A stretch of 64,000 nt of DNA from Aquilaria yunnanensis. Lineage: Eukaryota > Streptophyta > Magnoliopsida > Malvales > Thymelaeaceae. Shown here in pieces: positions 23,125 through 35,383 of this stretch. The position numbers were made by a program, and so were the translations under genes. Under the pieces are notes generated by a model. The model ran no database searches and had not been told where the DNA came from. It saw only the letters and a program-made list of their open reading frames with translations. Each line of letters begins with the position of its first letter. The stretch's first letter is position 1. The stretch covers positions 73,844,001-73,908,000 of the forward strand of contig CM077597.1 of NCBI GenBank assembly GCA_039654915.1, written 5' to 3'.

Positions 23125-24105
23125 ACACTTCTATGGTATAAATTCAAATCCTTCAATCTTTTGTCTAGCCTATGCTTTAATTCTTCATACCTCCTACACT
23201 TTATTTTCATTTTGCAGTAAGAGACTCTTTCTTTCTAGCAACTTCCACTTTTAAAGAATTCTTATCACTGTCGACCTCAATCTTAAGCTCAGCCTCCTAC
23301 ATGGCATCATCATATCCTTCTAAATCATATCCAACCCCCAAAGTGTCGTGCCCCTGGCCGTGGTCTAAGCCTCCATGTGCCTATGGAAATTCTTATTATG
23401 GCTAAAATTAGTCACCTCATACCAACTGATTAATCGATTGCTGCTTCTAACCGAATGGCGACCACTGCCAGTTGCCACATTCGGTCGCCATGTCGGTCAC
23501 TCCTTCTTGGCTACCAAACATTTGGCGAGTGCTCACTGACTCACATCTTGCCTCTTCAACATATTGACTTTTCTCTTATATTGAAAACCTAGCACAATGT
23601 TTCTTTTCATATGCTACACAAAAACCTTAAGAAAATAGGAAAACTAGAATCAAATTTCAAACAAAACTAAAATCTTTAAGTTTCTTGGATTTGAGGCAAA
23701 AAATCCAACAAAACAAAAATCAAAAAAGGAAAATAAAAAGCAAAAAAACAAGTAGAGCATAGCTTATACATGTAAGGTTCACTAACTAGCCTATGTATTT
23801 AAGAGTTAGAGTCATCTTTCCCTATTTTTAAAAGTGTTCATGGAGAAGCAAAACTTTAATGGTCAAAACAACATGGTTCTAGAAATGCTAAGTGGGCCGA
23901 ATCCTTAAAATTCTGTCAGCAAAGAAAGAAACAGACAGTGATACATTGTAATGCACCTTCCCAGAAAAGGCACATATTCCAAATCATGTAAAAAAAAATA
24001 TGAACATCGACAATTTTAGTAGCCGAACTACCCAGATGTATTTGTAACTTGGAACAAAATGCAACAAGCAGGGAATAAAGACATTTTACATTGCAGAAAA
24101 CGCTT
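23125..24105. other. PFK intron remnant, no gene seen
   Basis: No supportable gene. It holds GCGACC/GGTCGC motifs at about 23450-23530 resembling those at 6180-6360. It also holds a segment at 23950-23985 nearly matching 4934-4965 upstream of the EF-hand gene. Confidence 0.4.
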
Positions 24106-24109
24106 TCCA

Positions 24110-26120
24110 AATGCTCCCTTTATCTTCTCTAAGATCCACAAACATCTTGGAGTAACTTGTTCCCTAAAGGATCTTGGAGGCTTATCCCATGGAAGCATTT
24201 AGAAATGAAGCCTTGTCCTACATGTTCAACTATTAGGATGACCATGTGACCATTTTCTTTTAGTACTTTTTCAATATATATTCAAATAGTCCACCTAAGT
24301 CCTCGCCACCCAGTTCAGGTGGCACGGGGATACTCGGCCCTGGCATAGGCCATGGTTTGAATCTCTTCCCCCACCCCCAATCCCAAACAATGTCATTAAA
24401 TGTTGGTTCGGTTGCATTTGAGTTAAAAAAAAAGTAAGTATTCCCCTGTTCCTTATACTATACAAATACCTCCTTCAAAATCTATACTTGTATACCTAAT
24501 TCTAAGTACAAGAAAAAAGAAAAAAAAGAACAGTTCACTCAAACCTTCAAAGAGAAAATGGTGATTCTGGAATCAAACAGTAATCCACATATCTTCTTGC
24601 AAGAGTAGCATACATTGCAATATATTCTATTTATCTATAAAAGATGGTAAGCTTCAAAAGATGCCCAATTGAAATTTCATTTTAGGTATACAAAGCTTAC
24701 CGTTATACCGGCCTATCAACTTGACAACCCCAACACCATTCTCATTGTTCTTTGGCTCAACTTGCCTTGCACTAATAACTCTTTGAGCCTCTTCAACAGC
24801 AGTGCCAAAGCCACAGCACTTGTCTATAACCTATGTAAAGGGAAAAAAGTTTTCTATAATGTTTCAGAATTTGATACGTACCATGAAATTGCACCTAATT
24901 TCTTTTATTATTCCTTTGAGAAAGAAGTGCCAAAATGTCGTTATCAATTGTTTTTTGGTATTTCAATAATAGCAACTTTCAGGCCATGCCTTCTTATTTC
25001 TTGCATATAATACAGAGGTGGCGTGCTAGATGATTAAGGACACCCATGCCGACTATCACACAATTACCATTTTTAATACCAAAATTAACAACGTAATCTA
25101 TTCCTAATTTTTTCTAAGATTAAAACATAAGGACTCACTTCAAAAATTTGAGAAGCCCATTTTGAGTTCCATTGCCTTCAATTATGTACACCTAAAAAGG
25201 TAACAACACATTACCTTTAACAATCCAAATACAAACAGTTCACTTTTAAAAACAGTAGTAGCCCTTTTTAGGAAAAGTGTTTTGATATCAACATTAAAGT
25301 TTAGGATAATTTCTTAACAATTGAGATTAAACCGCTAAAGTTAAAAATTAAAAACTATCATTGGATAGCTTTTTCAGAACCCTAACATTAATCGCTAATA
25401 TTAACATCAATAGGGCCATCATGAAATGGCTTCCTTCAAAAAACTTGCTTGATTAATGCCCAGTCCTTAATGTTGGCAACAATCTTTTTTGTGTCATAAC
25501 CTTGTCTTCATATGCCAAAAATAGTTCAACCACGTTTATGGATGACAACCTTGGTGTTAAGGGGATATAATCTTGAGCATAAAAGCTGAACCTAAATTCC
25601 AACAATTTTGGTTTCTCCGTACATGTAGTATGACTTGCAAAGTATTGTGCAGAACCTCAAGGGGTTTTTATAAATTTTCTTAATTTTATTTAGGTCCAAA
25701 ATCACAAAAAAAAAAAAACACTCTTCTTGTAACTAAGCCAAAATCAATCCCTCTTATTCTTTTTTTACTCAAATAAACCATCAATGTTATTAGTGTTGGC
25801 CAGAACTCTAACATTAATCGCTAATGCTAACATTAATCGCTAATGCTAACATTAATAAGGCCATCATAAAATGGCTTCCTTAAAAAAACTTGCTTGATTA
25901 ATGCCCAATCCTTAGTGTTGGCAACAATCTTTTTTGTGTCATAACCTTGGCTTTGACACGCCTAAAACAGTTCAACCACATTTATGGATGACAATCTTGG
26001 TGTTAAGGGGATATAATTTTGAGCGTAAAAGCTTAACCTAAATTCCAACAACTCTGGTTTCTCCATACATGTAGTACGACCTGTAAAGTATTGCGTAGAA
26101 CCTCAAGGGGTTTTTATAAA
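24110..26120 (-). pseudogene. PFK: Phosphofructokinase pseudogene, upstream exons
   Basis: Degenerate exons of plant ATP-dependent 6-phosphofructokinase read in order on the minus strand. About 25900-26110 has YYMYGETRVVGI. 25145-25191 has VYIIEGNGTQNG, where the family's nucleotide-binding GGDGT is now EGNGT. 24931-25015 has MQEIRRHGLKVAIIEIPK, then a frameshift before the TIDNDI block. 24701-24830 has [14 protein letters not shown], then [12 protein letters not shown], with a good GT donor. About 24545-24633 has YIAMYATLARRYVDYCLIPE. 24110-24288 has KENGHMVILIVEH, then DPLGNKLLQDV. Frameshifts, stops and loss of GGDGT make it nonfunctional. Its next exon is at 5009-5167, beyond the gypsy insertion. 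A duplicated exon block lies at 25378-26246. Confidence 0.88.
24290..24436 (+). mobile_element. Probable tRNA-derived SINE
   Basis: A box-A-like TGGCACGGGGA at about 24321 is followed some 30 nt later by a box-B-like GGTTTGAATCTC at 24354. A pyrimidine/C-rich stretch and a run of A at about 24425-24433 come next. This is the layout of plant tRNA-derived SINEs. It interrupts the PFK pseudogene exactly where an intron-exon edge would be. Its target duplication is not clear. Confidence 0.45.
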
Positions 26121-26246
26121 TTTTCTTAATTTTATTTAGGTTCAAAATCATTTAAAAAAAACACTCTTCTTGCAACTGAGCCAAAATCAATCCCTCTTAT
26201 TTTTTTTTTTACTCAAATAAACCATCAATGTTATGGGTGTTGGCCA
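25378..26246. repeat. ~440-bp tandem duplication covering a PFK exon
   Basis: 25378-25801 and 25802-26246 are direct copies, both starting CTAACATTAATCGCTAAT and both ending ATCAATGTTAT...GTGTTGGCCA. The second copy has extra units of an 18-bp motif (CTAACATTAATCGCTAATG type). In the minus frame each copy carries the PFK block FYAQNYIPLTPRLSS / FYAQDYIPLTPRLSS and the GYDTKKIVANTKDW-type block. The copies differ by a modest number of substitutions, so the duplication is old. Confidence 0.85.
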
Positions 26247-26530
26247 AATTTGCCATTTAACCAAGAAAAAACTATGAATGCCCTCTTAGTCTATTTCATT
26301 TTGTTAAAATAAGCTCATGTAGTTTGAAAAAAAAAAAACAAATAAACTATATCTTTATTTTCAACCCTCCTCCCAAAATTAAAGTGTAATATATAAGAAC
26401 TACCATCACTAATTTGAGAAATTTCAATATTAGATACCAAAATACCCCTGATTCAATTTCATAATTGATTAATCTAATAATCATCAACAATTAATCATGA
26501 CCATCGCCCCTAAAGGTTAACAAGATAATT

Positions 26531-26862
26531 AATCATCACCCCCACTATTAAAACCTGAAATTCCTCAAAATTGATGAACCAATCTTTGTTGTTGTCGATG
26601 TGGCTGATTATCTTCTCACTCTTTGCCCAACAAACAATCATCAATGAGACTCTTAGGCCTTCCTGAAACTTCTTACCAAGGTTGACCCATCACTATATAT
26701 GTTGTATACATAGAACACACCTTATAGATCAATTAATGCCTCCTCAAAGTCAATGGCTTCAGTGTTTGGCTCCATGAATTTCTTGAAATTGATGTATCCA
26801 TCACCATTTTAGTCCATTTGTAGCACCAACTTCCCCAGCTCCTCCTTTGTCATTTCATGCTT
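26531..26862 (-). pseudogene. Calmodulin-like protein (CML) pseudogene
   Basis: The minus frame reads MTKEELGKLVLQMD, a stop, then NGDGYINFKKFMEPNTEAID and FEEALIDL: the EF-2 loop (one ligand codon is now a stop) and linker of calmodulin-like proteins. Frameshifted remains of EF-3 (YSDGSTL) and EF-4 (NNNKDWFINFEEFQ, read in another frame) follow. At least three disruptions. Only the last three EF-hands are represented; the N-terminal hand is missing. It is on the same strand as the EF-hand gene but belongs to a different subgroup. Confidence 0.75.
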
Positions 26863-27119
26863 GATTGAAAGTCAACCCAAATCCTATTTTTACAAACCTA
26901 ATTCGAAGCAAAGAAAAATGGGTGATGAAAAGCCAAACGCACAACCAAATGATCCCATTCTTCATGCACTTGATGAGAGTTTATGTTTTAAGCTTCTTTG
27001 CCAATGGATGACCCAACAAAAAGCAGAGACGAATGAAGGAAAAAAAGCCAAACTTGTAGCCAAATGGGCATATTCTTCACATAGTGAAAAAGGGTTTGCA
27101 TTTTGAGTTTCTCCTCAAA

Positions 27120-28343
27120 CAAATGGCCCAATTACAATAGATTTTTGCCTTTTATAGAAAGACCAAAATCCTTTTTCGTACCATTGAGTGATCAATATAA
27201 AGGAATATCCCTTTTTTTTTATAGAATATTCTAGTACTTTAATAGAGAATGGGAGATTTAGTCACTTTAAAAAACATTAGTGGTACATTTAAGGAAAAAA
27301 AATTCCAACCACATAGACCAATTTAGGCCGAGACACAAACAAGAGTGATTCTTTGTGAGTTTCTCCTTTTATTTAATTTCTTATATTTGGTCCTTAACTT
27401 TCAAAATTTAACAATCAAATGTTGAACTATTATAAAAAATAAATTTTCTAATTTAATAAGTAGTGAATTAATATATTTGGACAACAATAATTCATTGAGT
27501 GACTTAAATTTATTCAACTATTAATTTTAGGGATCAAGATACCACAATTCCTAAAAACGTTGTTATTGTTTAATGTTTAAATTCTAAATCTTTTAAAATG
27601 TTGGAAGAATTCCTAAAACTTTAAACATTTGTGTCTACGGTTCTGGTTAATTTGGATTTAGTCCATTTTTTATTTTTTTTTACCTTTATTAAGTTAGTAA
27701 TTAAACCATTAATTGATTAATAAAAATTAATTACATTTTTTTAATCATTTTTCATTATTGATGATTGAGTTGTGTACTATCAATTATTTACTTCAAGGTA
27801 TATGGTTTAATAAAATAATTTGGTCCATAATTGCTGAAATTGAAAGTGAAGTTTTCTAGATAAATCATTCATTGATATTAAAAATTGGAGTTTGAGTTAA
27901 TAATAGATGAAAAGCACATTTTTATATGCATCATTTCAAAGCACATACAATATTTATATCATAATGTTATATTTTGACCGTAACTAATCATTTTAATTAT
28001 AAGAATATAATATAAATAGAGCCCAACTTAAAATTGAAATAGAGTAAAATTTTAATTGATTAATATGAATTTATTGGGTGAAAAAATTTTAATTTCTTAT
28101 TATTAAAATTTATTTTGATACTAAATTTATTTTAAAAAAAAAGTACCTGTTATAAGGTAAAGGTCATCAAAACCTCATAAATATACTAATTACGAGTTCC
28201 AATTCACTTCCAATTGCATTTTTTCGATAAATGAACTGTGAATTCATCTAGTCAAAAAGATATTTTCCACATTTTTGTTACTTCATTCATTCTATAAAGG
28301 ATTACTCTTCTGCCCTTTTTAACTAATGTTTGACTTAAACATA
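27120..28343. other. AT-rich stretch with dispersed repeat, no gene
   Basis: No coding signal. About 27610-28130 is similar, with many differences, to about 55410-55930 in the VTE4 intron: both contain TTACCTTTA, ATTAAACCATTNATTGATTAA and AATTTGGTC-like blocks in the same order. This indicates a dispersed noncoding repeat of unknown class. Confidence 0.55.
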
Positions 28344-28675
28344 GGATTAAATGCAAAATAGTTCCCTGAACTTTGCCTACTAGATCATTTTAAGAGCCTG
28401 AACTATGAATCAACGTAACTCAGGACTTATACTTCTAAGTTTGGGGCAATTTAGTCCAGAAAGTGATTTGGTTAGTCATGTAAAGTCATGTATTCAGATG
28501 CTATTTGCCACTATTTGAGTACCTTCACGAGCGACGATGTAATTAAGTCTATCAGCTTAGTTAGATGGTGTCAAACAGTGTCTGAACACGTGACTTCACC
28601 TAACTAACCAACTCATCTTATGGACTAAATTGCACCAAATTCAAAAGTACAAGGCCTGAGTTATGCTAGTTCATA

Positions 28676-29120
28676 CATTACAAGGGGGAGAAATATTTCC
28701 TACATCAAATTCATACTGTAAAAAGTGTAGGAACAAATTTTACAGGAAAAACATCGGACAAAAAGGCGTTGACTGGTCAATGCGGTTCCTAGCCAACGGC
28801 TTTCCTACAATAAAAAAGTGACTAATAAAATCGTAGGATAATTGTCAAAATAAGATAGCAAAAAATTCTGGCATGAAAGCATCCGATGCTTTTGATGCGA
28901 GTTAAGTGGGTAAAGACCATATGTGTAGGAAAAGTGTTAGACATATTGTCCTGCGCTTTTCCTCCAAGATCTCTTTCCTACAATTTTGTGACAAACAAGG
29001 ATATGGACTTCTTAAAAATGTAGGAAGTTTTCTTGCAGCGATATTCCTATAGTTTATTTTTCCAAAATTTTGTGACGTAAATTACTACATATGTGCTACA
29101 CCCGTCTTGTAGTTTGACTT
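28676..29120. repeat. Left subterminal repeats of the CACTA element
   Basis: Short motifs GTAGGA, TCCTAC and CACAAA-type recur in both orientations (for example near 28727, 28803, 28836, 28928, 28977, 29019). In CACTA elements such motifs bind the element's own DNA-binding protein. Confidence 0.6.
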
Positions 29121-29930
29121 TTCATTTTTATCCTATGATTTTGCTACATATTTTTCTATTAAATATCTCCCCTCTACCTTCTTCTACGATTTGTCTCTAT
29201 TAGTGCTTTAGTATCCGTTTTGGCTTCTTCTTCAACTTCTTCTTCTACTCAATCGAGGTGTATCAAAATAATTTATAGGTTAGTGATTTAGATATTAATT
29301 ACTTGTTTTTTAGAAGATACAATTATGTTATTTAAGTTAGTTGAGTTATAAGACAACATGTTGTTGCATAAGAAATATTTATTCATTAAACCTTAGATTC
29401 TCCATCCATGATTGTATTGATGACAAATATAATATTGGTCTGATTCAGATTGTGGGTAAACAAAATGTATTGGATTAAGTTATATTTGTGATTAACATAA
29501 TCATGGATTGTCCAAATTGGATAGTTGAAAGTTGCATAAACAGTATTACAGTTAATGTGTTCCTTTTGTAGTAGAAGTTTGTGAATTTTGGTAGACTATT
29601 TCTCAAATTATTTCCATATTATGTTTTTTAATAAGTTAATATTGTTGAGAAACGATGTGAATGAGACTTGAAGGGAAATGCTACCGAAATTTACATAAAA
29701 TGCTACTAAAAAGGAACAGTTAAAATGCTTTACTGCTTATACAACTTTCAATGGAGTAGGGTCCTTACCTTAATGGAGTAGGTGGTATAGTTATGGAAAG
29801 TCGACATGTATGCATGACATATACAAGCAATTCATTAACATTAACACTATATTTTTATTATATGAAATATAATATATTTATCACGTATTTATGTTGAGAG
29901 TTTTTACTATTTATTTTACAAGGGAACCAA

Positions 29931-32900
29931 ATGGCTGCTAACGGACATGAAAGGATGTACCAGAGGACAAATGCAGATAGGTATATGAATGCTGGATTTA
30001 TGGCTAGTGTTAATGAGCTTTTACAGTTTGCATATAATGGGACGGAGTCAGAAATGATTAAATGCCCTTGTCACAAATGTAATAATAGATTTTATAGAAT
30101 AGAAGCAAAAGTGAAAGAGCATTTGTATCAATATAGATTTATGTCAAACTATTACATATGACACTGTCACAATGAAGCATGATAGTAATTTGCATAATTT
30201 GAGTATGGCCCGTAGTTAATTTTCCATCACATTAACATGGAGCGATAAGTGCAGAATCAAGTAGTGTAAATATGTATGAATAGATGGTACTTGAATCAAT
30301 AGGTCCATTAACATCGAATGTAGGACCTGGAAATAGTGAAAGAATGTTTGTGGATGAAGGGTTTATCCATGCTGATGTTGAAGAATCTGATAGCATCTGT
30401 GATAATAATGAAAATGTGTTCAATGTGTCTGAAATGAGATAAAGGTTACCTAATCTGACTGCACAATAATTCTATAATTTTTTGGATGAAGCAAATACAC
30501 CATTGTGGGATGGGTGCATGAAACATACACGATTGTCTACAATTACCCAATTGTTAAGTTGTAAAAGTGAGTTTAATATAACGAATCATTGTTTCGATCA
30601 AGTGCTGGAACTTAGGAAAGAAATGTTCCCTAAAACTAATAAACTCCCAAAGACGCCATATGATACGAAACAACTCACAAAAGGACTTAGGTTGCCATAT
30701 ATAAAAATTCATGCTTATAAGAATAACTGTATGCTATTTATTAGGAATATGAGAAATTAACGCATTGTCATGAATGTGGGAGTCGTAGATATAAAGAAAG
30801 AGTAACCTCCAAAAGAATTAAGTTGATTCCAAAGAAATTGTTACGGTTTCTACCAATAACTGATACGTTGAAACGCTTGTACATGTCATCGAAAATAGCC
30901 ACTTGGCATGCTTATAATAAATCATGCAATGATAGAAGTATGGGTTATCCATGTCAGTCTAAAGTGTGGTGGCGCGTAGACCGAACATTCCCATTATTTG
31001 CTACTGAAATAAAAAATGTTAGGCACAAACTGTGTACAGATGGTTTTAGCCTGAATAATGTTATTGGTGGAACATACATGATATGGCCAATCTTTATAAT
31101 TGTTTACAATCTTTCACCGTAACTGTGTATGAGGGAACTCTTTATTTTATGATTCTCCTAATTCCTGATCCTGGAGCACCGGACCACAACATTGATGTAT
31201 TTTTATGACTATTAATTAAGGAGCTCAAAACTTTATGGTCAGAAGGGGTTGTCACATGGAACAGTTCTCGACAACAGAATTTTGTTATGAAGACATGTTT
31301 ATTATGGAGAATTAATGATTTTCCTGCACTAGGAAACCTTTTGGGTTAAAGTACCCATGGTAAGCTTGCATGTCCATATTGCATGGATGACATTGGCATA
31401 TTCATGTTGAAGAAATGCAGAAAGCCATGTTCATTTGATTATCACAGGATTTTTTTTACCAATATAATCACACATTCCGTTAGAATGTAACATCGTTCAT
31501 CCCAAAGAAGAAGGTAAGTGCTGCCGCTAGTCCATATAAGTCAAGGGAAGTAATTTATGATACATTGGTTAAGTATTGTTTTCCTCCGTTTGGCTATTCA
31601 TATGATAAAAAATGAGTTGCGGGGTTTAGAGAGTGGCATAATTGGTTAAAGTGGTTAATGATTTTCCTACACTAGGAAACCTTTCGGGTTGGAGTACCCA
31701 TGGTAAGCTTGTGTGTCCATATTGCATGGATGAAATTGACACATTTATGTTGAAGAAATACAGAAATCCATGTTGATTTGATTATTATAGGGTTTTTTTG
31801 CCGCATAATCACATATTCCGTTCAAATGTAACATCGTTCATCTCAAGGAAGAAGATAAGTGCTGCCGCTAATCCATATAAGTCAGGAGAGGTAATTCATA
31901 ATACGTTGGCTGGGTATTGTTTTTCTCCGTTTGGCTATTCATATGATAAAAACTGAGTTGCGGGGTTTAGAGAATGATATAATTGGTTAAAGTGGTGTAT
32001 ATTCTGTGAGTTACCATACTAGAAGCAATTGCTAGTTCTCCATAATTTGGACGTTATGCATATTGAAAAAAATTGTTTAGAGAATACTTTCTACATTGTT
32101 ATGGATATATGGGAGAAAACAAAAGGTAACATGAATTCCAGCCTTTTCCTTAAGGAATTAAAGAATATGCATCCTGAACTGCACTTACAAACTGTTAGAG
32201 GGACTATTGTAAAATGAAAAACATCTTATACCTTGAGTCAGAAAGATGTAAGAGAAGTTACTCTATGGCTAAGAATGATAAAGATGCCTGATGGGTATGC
32301 CTCAAACTTGGGTCATACGGCTAACATGAGTGACGGTACATTTTATAACTTCAAGAGCCACGATTGTCACATGTTTATGCAGAGGTTGCTTGCTATTGCA
32401 TTACGAGGGTACATGCTAGGTCCTATATGGGAAATGGTTTTTGAATTTTGTTCATTTTTTAGAACATTATGCATAAGTAGGATTTGATTTGATGACAAAC
32501 AACAATTGGAGTAGAATATAGTGGTTACCTTATGTAAGCTAGAGAAGATATTTTTTCCTGCTTTTTTTTATTCAATGGAACATTTTGTCATCCACCTATT
32601 TCATGAGGCAAAGTTTTGTGGTCCAGTTCAATTTCGATGGATGTATCAGTTGAAAGGTAATTTTTAGTTATTGGGTTTTACCTTCATATTTCTATCAATA
32701 ATTTTTGCATATTTTATGTCAATAATTTTCGCATATTATATGTCAATAATTGTTATATCTTTTTAACTTGGCAAACTCATGGGGTCATTGAAATGAAAGG
32801 GATGAAATAAAGCTACAATTGAAGGTTTAATTGTCAAAGCATACTTGGTCCAGGAAATGTCTACATTTTATAACCACTACTTTGATCCAAATATTCCTGC

Positions 32901-34147
32901 ACAGTTAAACAAGGTGCCACGAAATAATGATATCGGTCTACCTGTGGCTCATGTTAAAGGTCAATTGCTCTCTATTTTCAATACGAGATGCCGCAATATA
33001 CCTAACCATGAGTGACAATGTGTGCTAGATCCCATTGAGAAACATCAAGTGCACATCTACAGTTTGCGGAATTGCAATAAGATTATATCAATTATCAGGT
33101 GCTATATATGCAGACAAGTGTTGGGGTTTTTTCTTTCAATTAGATTGCTTTAATTCATTTTTGGATAAATATGATATCAGGTACTTTGACTATTATATGT
33201 CAACAAGATTTCCCCAATACAATGAAAGTCAATTATAATGTTATTGAGATGAACATTTCACCCAATCGTTCTCATCATATGTGAGTATCATGGCGTGATA
33301 ATTTTTATGTACCTAAATGCTTTGTGTTTGTATTTACTCGGCAGTTATGCTATTATATTAATTATTCTTGTCAGGTTGACCGTTTCAAGGATAAATTAGA
33401 TCCTTGCATTGTGCAATTAGCCTGTGGTCCTATTCAAGTTGGCACTTCATAAAATGGATATATTGTTAATGGCTTTCATTTCCACACACAATCTTATGGA
33501 AAGACAAAGTGACAAAGAATTATAGTGTTTATGTGAAGGGTGAGACATGGAGACCCAGTGGGTATGATTTTTATGGCCTTATTGATGAGATTATACGCAT
33601 TGAGTATGAAAGGAGTGGGTATGAAGTCATGACACTGTTCAAATGTACTTGGTTTGATCCGACACGTGGTGTTTGGAGTTGCACACATTCTGGTGTTGTT
33701 GACATTAAATGGAAGTCCAGATTATAACCACCTAAGCCATTTATCTTTGCATCACAGGCTCAACAAGTTTACTACTGTGAGTACCCTAACAAGACTCTTC
33801 ATCAATGGTGGGCAGTTGTTAAGACAAAGCAACGAGCTTTCATCTATTGTTCATCGAATAATGTTAATGATTGGTCTGAGGACAATGAGGAAATGTCTGA
33901 TGAGCAAACACATGTGTTAGAAACCACAGACAAGCCGTTTTAAAAAGCGATTTCAAGTGAAGTACCAATGGTAACAATTGATATCACTGCCCTTGATGAG
34001 ATTAATATTCTTGTTGATTTCACGTGTTATCTTGAAATCCTTCATGACATGGACCAGAATATTGAGCTCACACAAGACTATGGGGATGCATCAGATGATG
34101 ATGCATCATTAGTTAGTTTAGATTTAGATGAAATTGAGGAGGTTTGA
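29931..34147 (+). pseudogene. CACTA TNP2-type transposase pseudogene
   Basis: Plus-strand pieces in family order. 29931-30161 is a Transpos_assoc-like domain (ADRYMNAGFMASVNELLQFA; zinc-type CPCHKC). 30482-30760 is KMFP-like ELRKEMFPKTNKLPKTPYD, then LPYIKIHAYKNNCML. 30823-31122 is KIATWHAYNKS. About 31310-31640 is NDFPALGNL, then GKLACPYCMDD, of the Transposase_21 domain. 32029-32217 is LDVMHIEKNCLENTF. 33035-33727 is the DUF4216-like segment YVKGETWRPSGYDFYGLIDE. The end is the acidic stretch DDASLVSLDLDEIEEV with TGA at 34145-34147. Many frameshifts. An internal ~343-bp tandem duplication further spoils it. Confidence 0.88.
31312..31998 (+). repeat. ~343-bp tandem duplication inside the transposase gene
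   Basis: 31312-31655 and 31656-31998 are head-to-tail copies, each running from ATTAATGATTTTCCT through CCATATTGCATGGATGA to GGTTAAAGTGG. They differ at roughly one base in ten by eye. They repeat the NDFPALGNL/GKLACPYC portion of the transposase. Confidence 0.85.
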
Positions 34148-35383
34148 TATAAATGTAATTGTTCAAAAATTAAAGGCCTAATCATTTTAGGGACCCATTA
34201 ACTTGACTGTCTCATACGAGTTAGTCCATTAACTTGAACTCAGTCTCTGTTGGTCCTCCAACTGCACAACTTATCACGAGTTTATCCAGCCACCTAATTT
34301 ATCATAATACTGTTACCCTTTTTTGAATGCCAAGTTGTGTTGGGGACTGAAATGCATGGCAAGAGAAACAACATGGATTCCTAAAGCATGTTTCCTTTTT
34401 CTTTTTCAATGGGAGGTATTTTATGCCTTTTTTTTTATTGATGGTTTTTTTTCCTTAAAGTATGTACTTATTTTGTTTTTTTTTTCCAAATATCAAACAA
34501 ATAATTATGTGGTATTTTCACTTTTTCTTGTGCTTTTACAGGAAAATCACAAAAGATGAAAAATAAAAATTTAGATGTTAATTTAATGGCAATATGAAAA
34601 ACATTTCCTTCATCCTGATGTATTATAAACTTTTTTTGTTAACTAATGTATCAAGTATGAAGAGAATTAGTTGAATTAAAGTGAAATGCACAACACTTTT
34701 CACACATTTTCACAAAAATCATAAGAAACGTGCAGGAAAAAGACCAAAATTAATAGCCTAGAGCAACAGGAAAATAAATTTTTGTAACATCCGACGGTTT
34801 TAAGTTAACTATTTTATGACAGTTTTGACTCAAGTCTTGTCCAATGGTTTTAAGGCATTTATAGTCAAAAAGCATAGGAAAGGTGCAAGACAAAGACGCC
34901 TAGGGCAGTGGCAAGGGTACTCAAGTCATGTCCTACGGTTTTCAAACATTTGCTTGATGTGTCACAAAACTGTAGGCCAAAAAGCAGGAAACGAAATTAT
35001 GGCGGGATGGTTAAAAATTTTTGTTTCCTACAGTTTTCAGTCATCCCTAAATTTTTCGTAGAAAAATCATGTGAAATTTTCCAACCATTTTCCTACATTT
35101 AAAAAAATTGCATGAAAATCGTAGGACTATTGGGTAGCTAAATCACCAGCCATTCCTTTTAAATTCGTTGGAGCCTCTAATTATCATAACTCTTTTCCTT
35201 CATATCTGTGACACCTTCCTTTAATTGCTCCCTAAATTTCCTTCAGAGCTCTTTAAGCTTGGTAATTTCTAATTTTTAAGCAATTTTTTTATTACTAATT
35301 TATGATTTGTTATTATAATAGTGGTTTACATAATGCATGTATTGAATGAAATTTTTGTATGACATTTTTTATATTATTTTTTG
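34148..35383. other. CACTA intergenic region with internal subterminal-like block
   Basis: No gene. About 34740-35130 holds clustered TCCTACGG, CTGTAGG and CGTAGGA motifs like those at the element's ends. About 34180-34310 (GGGACCCATTAACTTGA, then AGTCCATTAACTTGAA) resembles a fragment of a small foldback element. Either may be a nested insertion. Confidence 0.4.

Noticed and set aside
24545..24833. Possible functional phosphofructokinase gene
   Set aside because: Frameshifts between exons, stops, loss of the GGDGT motif and the large insertion rule out an active enzyme.
24669..25010. 113-residue plus-strand ORF
   Set aside because: Antisense to PFK pseudogene exons read on the minus strand; no resemblance of its own.
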